The notes: generated from the letters alone by a model not told the origin. A stretch of DNA of 17,800 nucleotides from Candidatus Melainabacteria bacterium GWA2_34_9 (GCA_001784535.1 MFRJ01000085.1:1789-19588); one strand, 5' to 3'. Shown: positions 1 through 7,393, numbered from the stretch's first letter. Translations and numbers: made by a program.

Positions 1-826
1 TGACTTCAGCGAAAACATCAAGATTCTGCGTGTTTTCAACAAGATTTTCCGCCCTCGCAAGCCCAATTCCCGTTAAATCTCTTAATTTGTCAACAACAGC
101 GAAAATAAATTTTCTAGGCGAGGAAAGCCCTGTGCCTACGGCAGTTCCTCCGATATTAACAACGCGGAGCCTTTCCTCGCATTTATAAATTCTCCACCTG
201 TCACGAGAAACAGCTTCCGCATAAGCAGAAAATTCTTTCCCGAGCGTGATTAAAACCGCATCCATAAGCTGGGTTCTTGCAACCTTAACAATATCGGCAA
301 ATTCTTTTTCTTTTTCCTGAAAACTCTCCTGAAGCGCGATAACTTCTTTTTCAAACTTTCTCAAAAGCAAAATACAGGCTATTTTCAAAGCCGTCGGATA
401 AACATCATTCGTTGACTGGTATAAATTTATATCTTCTATAGGATCGATAAACTCGTATTCGCCTTTATTTTTCCCTAAAATTTCCAGCACGCGATTTGCT
501 ATAACTTCATTTATGTTCATGTTTAAGGAAGTTCCCGCCCCGCCCTGAATCGGATCAACCACAACCTGATCATACAATTTTCCTTGAATTAATTCCTCGC
601 ATGCTTCAATTATCGCACCCGACTTGGAAGCTTCCCACTTATTCAAGTCCTTATTAACAAGCGCGCATGCCAATTTTACATACCCGAAAGCCTTGATAAA
701 CTCCCTGTGGGTTTTGTATCCCGAAACCCCAAAATTTTCTACAGCCCTATAAGTATGAATCCCCCAATAAGCTTCCTGAGGAATCTCAACCGCGCCTAAA
801 AAGTCTTTTTCTTCTCTAAATTTCAT
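1..826 (-). CDS. aspA: aspartate ammonia-lyase (aspartase), C-terminus cut by window edge
   Basis: Reads from ATG at 826 leftwards through the window edge with 275 complete codons and no stop. Aspartase removes ammonia from L-aspartate to give fumarate in the cytoplasm. Members of the fumarase/aspartase superfamily are about 470 residues long, so roughly the last 200 residues are missing. Visible family motifs: YWGIHTYRAVENF (20-32), GGAGTSLNMNINEV (95-108), QSTNDVYPT (137-145, the S-T-N substrate-binding loop) and ARTQLMDAV (183-191). The Q after RT is the form in E. coli AspA; fumarase C and some aspartases have RTH there, so aspartase is preferred over fumarase. The flexible GSSxMPxKxN catalytic loop lies outside the window. 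A -35/-10 pair and a palindrome lie just upstream. The Shine-Dalgarno is weak (GGAT about 9 bases before ATG). The gene runs in the same direction as the three HExxH genes upstream but probably has its own promoter. Confidence 0.9.
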   Translation of the reverse strand, partial: MKFREEKDFLGAVEIPQEAYWGIHTYRAVENFGVSGYKTHREFIKAFGYVKLACALVNKDLNKWEASKSGAIIEACEELIQGKLYDQVVVDPIQGGAGTSLNMNINEVIANRVLEILGKNKGEYEFIDPIEDINLYQSTNDVYPTALKIACILLLRKFEKEVIALQESFQEKEKEFADIVKVARTQLMDAVLITLGKEFSAYAEAVSRDRWRIYKCEERLRVVNIGGTAVGTGLSSPRKFIFAVVDKLRDLTGIGLARAENLVENTQNLDVFAEV

Positions 827-842
827 TTTTTATATCCAAAAT

Positions 843-867
843 ACCTGCCTAAACATATTAAGCAGGT
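843..867. promoter_or_regulatory. palindrome over the aspA -10 (operator, or weak terminator)
   Basis: Plus-strand arms ACCTGCCTAA and TTAAGCAGGT pair over 9 of 10 positions around a 5-base centre. The palindrome covers the predicted aspA -10 box and start point, which fits an operator. It also lies just after the stop of the HExxH gene at 906, where transcription continuing on the minus strand would make a hairpin, but only a weak U-rich stretch follows, so a terminator is the less likely reading. Confidence 0.45.
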
Positions 868-883
868 AAAATAAATAAATCAA
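855..883 (-). promoter_or_regulatory. sigma-70-like promoter of aspA
   Basis: On the minus strand TTGATT (883-878), a 17-base spacer and TAATAT (860-855) match the -35/-10 consensus well. Transcription would start near 848, giving a leader of about 20 bases before the aspA ATG. This is sequence match only; AT-rich DNA gives chance matches. Confidence 0.5.
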
Positions 884-905
884 TTAAATTTATATATAGA
901 ACATT

Positions 906-1487
906 TTATTTGATGTCTTTTACTGCCCCCATAAAAATGGAATTATTTATAAAATCCTTTGAATCCTTTACAAATCCGCAAGCACCCATCTTAAATTCTG
1001 CTTTAATGGCTTCAGTAGTTGTGGTGGGTGATTTATCAGGAATACACCTGTATTCGCGATGTATATTTAACATTTCTGTTATTTTTTCTTTTGAAGGAGG
1101 CGTAAAAGCAATTCCTTTGTCTTTCAGAAATTTTTGTTTAAAGGCATATTCTTTGGTATAAGCCTGAAGCTCGTCTTCCTTGCTGGGAATATCACCTTTT
1201 GTGTTGTTTTTTTCAGCAAAATCAACATGCGAAAGCTCATGACAAAATGTTTCTCCGCGCTCTTCAGGAGAAAATGTATTAAAGCGTTGCGGAAGCCTGA
1301 TAAGATATTTTTCACCGTTTCTTTCCATAATACCGGCTTCACCTTTAGACATTGTTTTATCAAACAAAAAATCGACTTTATTCAGACGACTGACTGCATC
1401 AGCATCACAATACTGTTTAACACTATTAATAGTGCCTTGAAGTTTTTGATTTTGTTTTTTATTCCCGTTAATGTTTATGTCTGCCAT
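906..1487 (-). CDS. putative HExxH zinc metallopeptidase, paralogue 1 of 3
   Basis: 193 residues, no signal peptide or membrane segment. HELSH at 83-87 fits the zincin HExxH motif (two His zinc ligands and a catalytic Glu). E106 in KEDELQA, 19 residues after the second His, is a candidate third ligand as in gluzincins. Other parts shared with the two genes upstream are VKQYCD (23-28), a Cys just before HELSH, YRCIPDK (146-152) and a Cys near residue 170. The four Cys are kept in all three proteins. The substrate is unknown and I cannot name a family. The ATG follows a purine-rich GGAAAGAGGGAGAG stretch. Only 31 bases separate it from the stop of paralogue 2, so the two are probably co-transcribed. 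Peptidase activity is inferred from the motif alone. Confidence 0.75.
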   Translation of the reverse strand: MADININGNKKQNQKLQGTINSVKQYCDADAVSRLNKVDFLFDKTMSKGEAGIMERNGEKYLIRLPQRFNTFSPEERGETFCHELSHVDFAEKNNTKGDIPSKEDELQAYTKEYAFKQKFLKDKGIAFTPPSKEKITEMLNIHREYRCIPDKSPTTTTEAIKAEFKMGACGFVKDSKDFINNSIFMGAVKDIK

Positions 1488-1518
1488 AAAAATTTAATTC
1501 TCTCCCTCTTTCCTTAAT

Positions 1519-2211
1519 TTAATTAGATTTTTTAGATTTAAAAATTGAAGTAATAAAATCTTTTATCGTATTTATGTTTTCACAGGCATTGTTTTTACGT
1601 ATTGCCATTTCATAATCAACTTCTGATGTAGGTTCTTTTTCCGGAAGACATCTATAAGTCGGATTTGTGTTTAAATCCTTCATTATGTCTTCTTTTGAAG
1701 AAATACTATCATTGAATTTTTTATTATAGTATCTTGTTTTTTTATCAAATTCTTTATTTATTTTAGCTAATTCATTTAATATATTATTTTCTGGAGATAT
1801 TGGATAGTTGTCTTTTACAGGTTTTTTATCTCTATCTTCATGAAAATTTTTTAAAGAAGAAGCTTCTTTACTGAAAGCGTTAAGTTCATTTTCTTTAGAC
1901 GGTAAAAAATAAGGATTATTGCGTTTTTTACTCCACTCAACATGCGAAAGTTCATGACAAAGAGTACCTTCACGAGTATCTGAATCAGTTTTTGTAAAGC
2001 TTTCAGAAGGAAGTTCAACAATATATTTGCTGCCATCTCTTATTACTTGACCGCTTCGACCTACAGGAAGTTTTTTAAATATATAATCAACATTTTCTAT
2101 TTGTTTTGCTGTATTTGGATCACAATATTGTTTAACGTCCTTAAATGTTTCCTTAAGGGCTTGTTTCTGTTGATTATTTCCTTTAATTCTTATATTGCCA
2201 AAATCATCCAT
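1519..2211 (-). CDS. putative HExxH zinc metallopeptidase, paralogue 2 of 3
   Basis: 230 residues, the longest of the three, because of an extra Lys/Asn-rich stretch of about 30 residues between the ExEL motif and the C-terminal motif (about 120-165). VKQYCD at 26-31, CHELSHVEW with HELSH at 86-90, KENEL with candidate third ligand E109, YRCLPEKEPT near 190 and a Cys in NNACEN near the C-terminus. There is no signal peptide. The ATG is preceded by AAGAGGAAAGAGGAATT, but the spacing (about 17 bases) is long for a Shine-Dalgarno. Ninety-eight bases separate it from paralogue 3, and that gap contains DNA resembling the upstream region of paralogue 3, pointing to duplication of promoter plus gene. 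Function unknown beyond the zincin-type motif. Confidence 0.75.
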   Translation of the reverse strand: MDDFGNIRIKGNNQQKQALKETFKDVKQYCDPNTAKQIENVDYIFKKLPVGRSGQVIRDGSKYIVELPSESFTKTDSDTREGTLCHELSHVEWSKKRNNPYFLPSKENELNAFSKEASSLKNFHEDRDKKPVKDNYPISPENNILNELAKINKEFDKKTRYYNKKFNDSISSKEDIMKDLNTNPTYRCLPEKEPTSEVDYEMAIRKNNACENINTIKDFITSIFKSKKSN

Positions 2212-2245
2212 AAAACTTGTTTTTTACCCAATTCCTCTTTCCTCT

Positions 2246-2273
2246 TATTTATATAAAAACAATTTGCCGTCAA
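2246..2273 (-). promoter_or_regulatory. candidate promoter of HExxH paralogue 2
   Basis: Minus strand: TTGACG (2273-2268) with TAAATA (2251-2246) after 16 bases, or an overlapping TATAAA after 14. The same arrangement sits at the matching place before paralogue 3, including a shared TTGTTTTTATATAAA stretch, which supports a kept functional element. Confidence 0.4.
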
Positions 2274-2297
2274 TTATTGCTTAATATACTGAACAAC

Positions 2298-2313
2298 TAT
2301 TAACATAATTTAA
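2298..2313. repeat. TATTAACATAATTTAA box, copy 1
   Basis: Sixteen bases identical to 2974-2989. It lies 87 bases upstream of the paralogue 2 start and overlaps the stop codon of paralogue 3. The second copy lies 86 bases upstream of the paralogue 3 start. Confidence 0.6.
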
Positions 2314-2888
2314 TTAGAAGCTTCCGCTTTAAAAATAGAATTGTTTTGATTTATTCCTGCTATACAAACCCCATATCCTGCCTGTGCTTTATCATATTCC
2401 TCTTTTGTTATTGGCGCTTTCTCCGGAAGACATTTATAAGCAACACTTTTATTTAAAAAATCCATTATTTTCTCTTTTGAAGGAACGTTTAAAGACTCTC
2501 CCTGGGCTTCACCATATTTTTGCTCAAAAGATGCTCCTTTAGAAATCGCCTGAAGTTCATCTTCTTTGGAACCAAAATCATATGGATTATTATTTCGTTT
2601 TTTTTCGTAATCAGAATGAGAAAGTTCATGACAAAGAGTACGTCCACGATCTTTTAAAGACTTTTCTGTAAAACTTTCAGCAAATTTTATAATATTCTTA
2701 CCAACCACTTTGCCTCCGTTAAAATTTTTAGGAAGATTATTATCAAAAACAAGTTCTGTATCTTTTAAACGACTTGCTGCATCCGGATCACAATATTGCT
2801 TAACCGCATCAGCAGTTTCTTTAAGTTTTTGTTTTTGATAATCATTTCCATAATTAACCGGTTTATTAAAAACATCAAAAAATCCCAT
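2310..2888 (-). CDS. putative HExxH zinc metallopeptidase, paralogue 3 of 3
   Basis: I take ATG at 2888 (MGFFDVF) as the start, giving 192 residues. A strong GAGGAAAAGAG Shine-Dalgarno lies just before it, while the farther ATG at 2930 falls inside the predicted promoter and has no counterpart in the paralogues. From the 2888 start, VKQYCDPDAASRL begins near 29, HELSH is at 87-91, KEDEL (candidate third zinc ligand) near 110 and YKCLPEKAP near 153, with a final conserved Cys in YGVC. There is no signal peptide. It is the first gene of the minus-strand tandem set and is divergent from the sensor kinase at 3033. Substrate unknown; the zinc peptidase role is inferred from HExxH. Confidence 0.75.
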   Translation of the reverse strand: MGFFDVFNKPVNYGNDYQKQKLKETADAVKQYCDPDAASRLKDTELVFDNNLPKNFNGGKVVGKNIIKFAESFTEKSLKDRGRTLCHELSHSDYEKKRNNNPYDFGSKEDELQAISKGASFEQKYGEAQGESLNVPSKEKIMDFLNKSVAYKCLPEKAPITKEEYDKAQAGYGVCIAGINQNNSIFKAEASN

Positions 2889-2913
2889 AAATCTCTTTTC
2901 CTCTTTTCCTCTT

Positions 2914-2941
2914 ACTTTATATAAAAACAACCTATAGACAA
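2914..2941 (-). promoter_or_regulatory. candidate promoter of HExxH paralogue 3
   Basis: Minus strand: TTGTCT (2941-2936) with TAAAGT (2919-2914) after 16 bases, or TATAAA after 14. The arrangement matches the upstream DNA of paralogue 2, with a common TTGTTTTTATATAAA stretch. Its position argues that translation starts at 2888, not 2930. Confidence 0.4.
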
Positions 2942-2973
2942 TTCATGCTTAAATGATTCATTAAAAAGTATTT

Positions 2974-2989
2974 TATTAACATAATTTAA
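2974..2989. repeat. TATTAACATAATTTAA box, copy 2
   Basis: Identical over 16 bases to 2298-2313, in the divergent region between paralogue 3 and the sensor kinase. Its TTAACA could also serve as the -35 of the kinase promoter on the plus strand. Confidence 0.6.
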
Positions 2990-3003
2990 AATTTTGGTAG
3001 AAT
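2976..3003 (+). promoter_or_regulatory. candidate promoter of the sensor kinase operon
   Basis: TTAACA (2976-2981), a 16-base spacer and TAGAAT (2998-3003) lie 30 bases before the kinase ATG. Reasonable match to the sigma-70 consensus; no other support. Confidence 0.4.
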
Positions 3004-3032
3004 GTAATTAAATATCTTTTCAGGATGGCATT

Positions 3033-4769
3033 ATGTCGAAAATTCTAATATTATCAAGAGATTTAAATATAAATAAAGACTTAATCGGCTTATTAAGCGG
3101 TGTCGGGTATGAAGCGATTTCCGTTGAAACAGAAAAAGAGGCGATTAAGGCTGCAGGGGAATTTTCTCCTGATATAGCAATAATTGACACCTCAATAGTT
3201 GATATAAATATTGTGAGCACTTGCAGAAGCCTGAAACTTCAAAACGAAACCAATGATATACAGATAGTTCTGCTTACGTCAAAAGACTCTGATTCACAGG
3301 AAGTGCTTGTCGGTGCTGATGGATATATCACAAAGCCTTTTAATGAAAACATATTAATTGCTACTGTAAATGCACATTTAAGAATTAAAAAGCTTCTTGA
3401 CATTTTATACACAAATAACAGCGAACTGGCAAAAAGTTTATATCAATTAAATGTGCTTTATAATACAAGTTCTCAACTTGCAGGAACTCTTGATAAGACA
3501 AAACTCATAAATATTATGAATACAGGTCTTGATAAAAGTTTAAATTCTTCTCTCTGCCATGCTCTTGTTATGAATGAACCGCAGGACGCAACATTAATAA
3601 TAAATTCTATGTATCCGATAACGGAAGCCTTAGAAGAAGCATTGAAATTGAGAGCAATGCTTTCTTATAAAAGCCTTTTTGAAAATAACAAACTTCCTTT
3701 TGAACTTTCAATCGGGGATATTACTGTAGAAAAGCATATTAAAGAACAAGACGGGCTTTTTGACTTAAATATATTAAACTGGGATTGTATGTTTTCAGCA
3801 ATAAGCACGGCTGACAAGTTTTTTGGCACAGTAGAAATTATAAGAAAAAACGAATTTTCCGGCGAAGATTCAACCTGTTTCCAGACAGTTGTAAAGCAGG
3901 TTTCACTCCCGTTAGAAAGTGCTCTTCTTTATGAGGAAATTCAAAAAACAAATATAAAACTTGAAAAGCTTGAAAAACTTAAGTCTGAATTTATTTCAAT
4001 CGTTTCTCACGAACTGAGAACACCTTTAACTTCCATAAAAAACTCGCTGGAAATGATGTTATCAGGCAGAATGGGAGAAATAACAAACATTCAGGATAAT
4101 TTTCTTAACCTTGCGAAAAGAAACGTTGACAGACTTGCGGGGATTATCAACGACCTTCTTGACCTGTCCAAGATTGAAGCAGGCAAAATGGAATACCGTT
4201 TTGAACCGTTAAACATACTTGAACCGGTTAAATTTGTTATGTCTACATTTGAAAACCTTGCTGACAAAAAACATATTCAACTTTTTATTAATTCATCAAA
4301 AGATGAGTTTAATATTTACGGTGATTCAAACAGAATTGAGCAGATTTTAACCAATCTTGTTTCAAACGCAATAAAATTTACTCCTAATAATGGCAAAGTT
4401 GCGGTAAATATAGAAAAAACCAACGCTGATTCTATAGATACAACGCTATTTTTCAACGATTCCTCTTTAATAGATTCAAACGGCGAACTTAATTTCGGAC
4501 AGGATTATGTAAAAATCACCATAGAAGATACGGGTATAGGAATTAAAACCGAAGATATCCCTAAAGTATTTGATAAATTCCAGCAGATTGAAAGCTCTTT
4601 AAGCCGCGAAGTAGGAGGAACAGGACTTGGTCTTCCTATTGCAATGCAGCTTATAGAGGCTCATAAAGGAAAAATATGGCTTGAAAGCGAGTTTGAAAAA
4701 GGCAGCAAATTTTCTTTTATAATTCCTCTTTTTCAAGATACGAGATTACTGACAAATCATAAAAAATAG
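3033..4769 (+). CDS. soluble hybrid sensor histidine kinase (receiver-like, GAF-like, HisKA, HATPase)
   Basis: 578 residues with no membrane segment, so a cytoplasmic sensor. Order: receiver-like domain 1-115, helical linker 115-140, probable GAF-type sensor region about 140-305, short coiled-coil 302-318, HisKA with SHELRTPLTS (H326 the phosphorylated His), and HATPase with N box NLVSNAIKFTP (N445), G1 DTGIGI (499-504), F box VFDKFQQIE and G2 GGTGLGL (528-534). The kinase core is complete. The receiver keeps D52, T82 and K101, but the acidic pair that binds Mg2+ is S8-R9 when aligned to the neighbouring regulator (D13-D14), so it may not be phosphorylated normally. AGGA precedes the ATG at good spacing. 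Nine bases separate it from the response regulator, its probable partner. The signal is unknown. Confidence 0.92.
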   Translation: MSKILILSRDLNINKDLIGLLSGVGYEAISVETEKEAIKAAGEFSPDIAIIDTSIVDINIVSTCRSLKLQNETNDIQIVLLTSKDSDSQEVLVGADGYITKPFNENILIATVNAHLRIKKLLDILYTNNSELAKSLYQLNVLYNTSSQLAGTLDKTKLINIMNTGLDKSLNSSLCHALVMNEPQDATLIINSMYPITEALEEALKLRAMLSYKSLFENNKLPFELSIGDITVEKHIKEQDGLFDLNILNWDCMFSAISTADKFFGTVEIIRKNEFSGEDSTCFQTVVKQVSLPLESALLYEEIQKTNIKLEKLEKLKSEFISIVSHELRTPLTSIKNSLEMMLSGRMGEITNIQDNFLNLAKRNVDRLAGIINDLLDLSKIEAGKMEYRFEPLNILEPVKFVMSTFENLADKKHIQLFINSSKDEFNIYGDSNRIEQILTNLVSNAIKFTPNNGKVAVNIEKTNADSIDTTLFFNDSSLIDSNGELNFGQDYVKITIEDTGIGIKTEDIPKVFDKFQQIESSLSREVGGTGLGLPIAMQLIEAHKGKIWLESEFEKGSKFSFIIPLFQDTRLLTNHKK

Positions 4770-4778
4770 GAAAATAAA

Positions 4779-5159
4779 ATGACAAAAAACATTAAAAAAA
4801 AGATTCTGATTGTGGATGATGAACCGGATATAGTGGAAACCCTAAAATTTCTAGTAGAAAGCGAAGGATTTGAAAGCATAATAGCTATGGATGGCGAAGA
4901 AGCACTAAGAAAAGCCAAGGAAGAAAACCCCGATGTTATGATCCTTGATGTCATGCTCCCAAAAATTAACGGCTACAAAGTATGCAGGCTGTTAAAATTT
5001 GACAACAAATATAAACACATACCTATTCTTATGGTAACAGCACGTTCTCAAGAAGAAGACAAGGTTATCGGCGAAGAAACAGGCGCTGATGAATATATAA
5101 CAAAGCCCTTTGACATTAATGAACTCATTGAAAAAATACATCTTTACTTAAAACATTAA
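4779..5159 (+). CDS. single-domain response regulator (CheY-like)
   Basis: 126 residues, a lone receiver domain with no DNA-binding or enzymatic output. All key residues are present: D13-D14 acidic pair in LIVDDEPD, phosphoacceptor D57 in MILDVMLP, T87 in MVTAR and K109 in ITKPF. It follows the kinase by 9 bases, and its Shine-Dalgarno (TAGGAAAA) overlaps the kinase stop, so the two are co-transcribed and likely a phosphotransfer pair. Regulators of this type act by binding a partner protein or as relay intermediates; the target is not in the window. Confidence 0.92.
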   Translation: MTKNIKKKILIVDDEPDIVETLKFLVESEGFESIIAMDGEEALRKAKEENPDVMILDVMLPKINGYKVCRLLKFDNKYKHIPILMVTARSQEEDKVIGEETGADEYITKPFDINELIEKIHLYLKH

Positions 5160-5164
5160 TAATA

Positions 5165-5193
5165 TTGACCTATTAATCCAATCGGGGTTAAAT
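5165..5193 (+). promoter_or_regulatory. candidate promoter of the sugar kinase
   Basis: TTGACC (5165-5170), 17 bases, TTAAAT (5188-5193), about 55 bases before the ATG at 5250. Good -35 match, moderate -10. It suggests the sugar kinase is transcribed separately from the two-component genes. Confidence 0.45.
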
Positions 5194-5249
5194 AGTCTTA
5201 AATTAAAATAAATACTAAAAAGAGTTGTCTTTAAGGAAAATTAAATTAT

Positions 5250-6182
5250 ATGACTGACAGTTTGGATATAATTTCCATCGGGGAGTGCATGATAGAGCTT
5301 TCTACCAACGAAAGCCTTATATACGCAGAGTGTTTACACAAATATTATGGCGGAGACACCTTAAACACAGCTGTAGCTGCTGCAAGACTCGGCTCAAAAG
5401 TCGGATATATAACAAGAGTAGGAAGAGATTCTTTTCAAACATATTTGCTTGATTCATGGCAGGCAGAAAACATTGACACAAGCAATATCAAGATTGTAGA
5501 AGGTTATAACGGACTTTATATACTTTCAATACAAGAAGAAGCAAGAAAAGAATTTGTTTTTTACAGAAAAAAAAGTGCTGCAACAGCTCTTTCATCAGAT
5601 GATATTTCCGAAGAATACATACAACAAGCTAATATCATATATTCAACAGGAATAGCCCAGTCCCTTTCTTCTTCTGCAAAAGGCGCTGTAAAAAAAGCTT
5701 TCCATATTGCCAAAGAAAAAGGCTGCCTTGTAGCTTATGACCCGAATTATAGGGAAAGACTCTGGGATGCTGATGAAGCAAACGAAGCTATGGAAGAAAT
5801 CATTGATTGTATTGATATTATTATGTTAAACAATATTCATGACGCTGAATGGCTTATTGATCAAACTTCGCCTGACAAAATTATAAAATATTTCTGGGAC
5901 AAAGGTGTTGCCACAGTTGCCGTAAAAATGGGTAAAAACGGCTGTGTGATTGGGTATAATGGCGAAATTAATACGATACCGGCGAAGGAAACAGAAATTG
6001 TTGATTCAACGGGAGCAGGCGATGCTTTTAACGGCGGATTTTTGCATGGAATAGCATGCGGTTACAATCCGTTTGAATCCGCAAGACTTGCCACAATCGT
6101 TGCATCAGAACAAATCAAAGGACTTGGAGCAGTAAAATCTTTACCTCATAGGGATCAAGTTTACGCAGAATTCGGTCGCTGA
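5250..6182 (+). CDS. kdgK: PfkB-family sugar kinase, 2-keto-3-deoxygluconate kinase-like
   Basis: 310 residues, the usual length for ribokinase/PfkB kinases. Family motifs: YYGGDTLNTAVAAARLG (32-48), the form found in 2-dehydro-3-deoxygluconokinases, AYDPNYRERLW (162-172), typical of KdgK, and the anion-hole/catalytic signature DSTGAGDAFNGGF (252-264) with D258 as the base. The expected reaction is ATP-dependent phosphorylation of KDG to KDPG in hexuronate breakdown, but PfkB substrates are hard to assign by eye, and fructokinase or another sugar kinase is possible. No other hexuronate gene is present. An AAGGA Shine-Dalgarno lies 12 bases before the ATG. The stop is 1 base from the convergent wecB stop. 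Confidence 0.8.
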   Translation: MTDSLDIISIGECMIELSTNESLIYAECLHKYYGGDTLNTAVAAARLGSKVGYITRVGRDSFQTYLLDSWQAENIDTSNIKIVEGYNGLYILSIQEEARKEFVFYRKKSAATALSSDDISEEYIQQANIIYSTGIAQSLSSSAKGAVKKAFHIAKEKGCLVAYDPNYRERLWDADEANEAMEEIIDCIDIIMLNNIHDAEWLIDQTSPDKIIKYFWDKGVATVAVKMGKNGCVIGYNGEINTIPAKETEIVDSTGAGDAFNGGFLHGIACGYNPFESARLATIVASEQIKGLGAVKSLPHRDQVYAEFGR

Positions 6183-6183
6183 T

Positions 6184-7335
6184 TTATTTTAAAACCGTAT
6201 TTTGTTCCAAACTCTTTATTAAAAACTCTTTATTATTTTTCAAAGCCTGAATGATTCTTGAAGTTGCAAGCCCATCTCCGTATGGATTTGTCGCTGAAGC
6301 CATTTTATTGTATTTTTCTTCAAAATCCAGAAGCTCCTGAACGGAATTAACTATTTTTTCCGTATTGGAACCAACAAGCTTAACCGTTCCATATTCAACA
6401 GCTTCAGGTCTTTCTGTTTCATCTCTAAGCACAAAAACAGGCTTTCCTAAAGATGGGGCTTCTTCCTGAACACCTCCTGAATCCGTAAGAATAATATGGG
6501 ATTCTTTCATAAGACTTGCAAAAGGCGCATACTCAAGAGGATCAATCAAAATTACCCTATCAATACCTTCAAGCATGCCAAATACAGTTTTTCTTACATT
6601 CGGATTAAGGTGAACAGGATAAATCACCTGAATATCGGGATTTTTTTCAACAAGAATTTTTACTGCCCTGCAAATGTTTTCAAGCGGCTCGCCAAAATTT
6701 TCCCGTCTATGCGAAGTCAAAAGAATAGTTTTGAGATTTTTATCTATATTAAACCCTGATAAATCAAACTCGTTATTGTTTACTGTATGCAAAAGTGCAT
6801 CAATAACCGTATTTCCCGTTAAATAAATTCTATCATTAGGTATATTTTCTTTTAAAAGATTCTCAACTGACTGCTGAGTAGGAGCAAAATACAAAGACGA
6901 GACAGAATCAGCTACAACCCTGTTTAATTCTTCAGGAAAAGGATAATGCTTATTAAAAGTTCTTAATCCTGCTTCAACATGTCCTATCGGAATCCTTGCA
7001 TAAAAAGCTGAAAGGCTTGTTGCAAGGGCTGTAGTAGTATCTCCGTGAACAAGCACAACATGCGGCTTTGTTTTTTCAAAGACTTCCTTCATTTGAAGAA
7101 GAACATCAGAAGTTAAAGTCCATAAATTCTGATTATGTTTCATTATATTAAGATCATAATCAGGTTTTATATTGAAAAGATGGAGAACTTGATCAAGCAT
7201 TTCTCTGTGTTGAGCTGTTATACAGACAATATTTTCAAAATCATCTTTATTTTTTTCAAGTTCCATAACGACAGGAGCCATTTTTATGGCTTCCGGTCTT
7301 GTACCAAAAACACTAAGAACTCTTATTTTTTCCAA
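6184..7335 (-). CDS. wecB: UDP-N-acetylglucosamine 2-epimerase (non-hydrolysing)
   Basis: 383 residues from the chosen start. The enzyme interconverts UDP-GlcNAc and UDP-ManNAc for surface polysaccharide synthesis. Motifs: FGTRPEAIKMAPV (10-22), HGDTTTALA (97-105), GHVEAGLRTF (118-127), FPEELNR (133-139), TSHRRENFGEPL (207-218, H209), TDSGGVQEEAPSLGKPV (284-300) and ETERPEAVEYGTVKLVG (306-322). All family signatures are present. I chose TTG at 7335 because AGGAG lies 8 bases before it and the family motif then begins a few residues in; an in-frame TTG at 7353 and a GTG at 7344 lie upstream of or in that Shine-Dalgarno. It is divergent from the dehydrogenase and convergent with the sugar kinase. 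No glycosyltransferase or UDP-ManNAc dehydrogenase is adjacent, so the product's fate is unknown. Confidence 0.93.
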   Translation of the reverse strand: MEKIRVLSVFGTRPEAIKMAPVVMELEKNKDDFENIVCITAQHREMLDQVLHLFNIKPDYDLNIMKHNQNLWTLTSDVLLQMKEVFEKTKPHVVLVHGDTTTALATSLSAFYARIPIGHVEAGLRTFNKHYPFPEELNRVVADSVSSLYFAPTQQSVENLLKENIPNDRIYLTGNTVIDALLHTVNNNEFDLSGFNIDKNLKTILLTSHRRENFGEPLENICRAVKILVEKNPDIQVIYPVHLNPNVRKTVFGMLEGIDRVILIDPLEYAPFASLMKESHIILTDSGGVQEEAPSLGKPVFVLRDETERPEAVEYGTVKLVGSNTEKIVNSVQELLDFEEKYNKMASATNPYGDGLATSRIIQALKNNKEFLIKSLEQNTVLK

Positions 7336-7368
7336 AGTTTTCACTCCTGACAATATCTTTATAGTTAT

Positions 7369-7377
7369 ATTCTAGCA
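7369..7377 (-). promoter_or_regulatory. extended -10 element of wecB
   Basis: Minus strand TGCTAGAAT resembles TGnTATAAT and lies about 35 bases before the wecB start. No clear -35 is placed for it. Confidence 0.3.
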
Positions 7378-7393
7378 AAAGAATAGATTTTTA

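Noticed and set aside
910..2256. Plus-strand and other-frame ORFs over the HExxH genes
   Set aside because: They are shadows of the minus-strand genes, which have shared motifs and ribosome sites; the shadows share nothing with each other.
2889..2930. Longer N-terminus for HExxH paralogue 3 (ATG at 2930)
   Set aside because: It overlaps the predicted promoter, has no Shine-Dalgarno and no counterpart in the paralogues.
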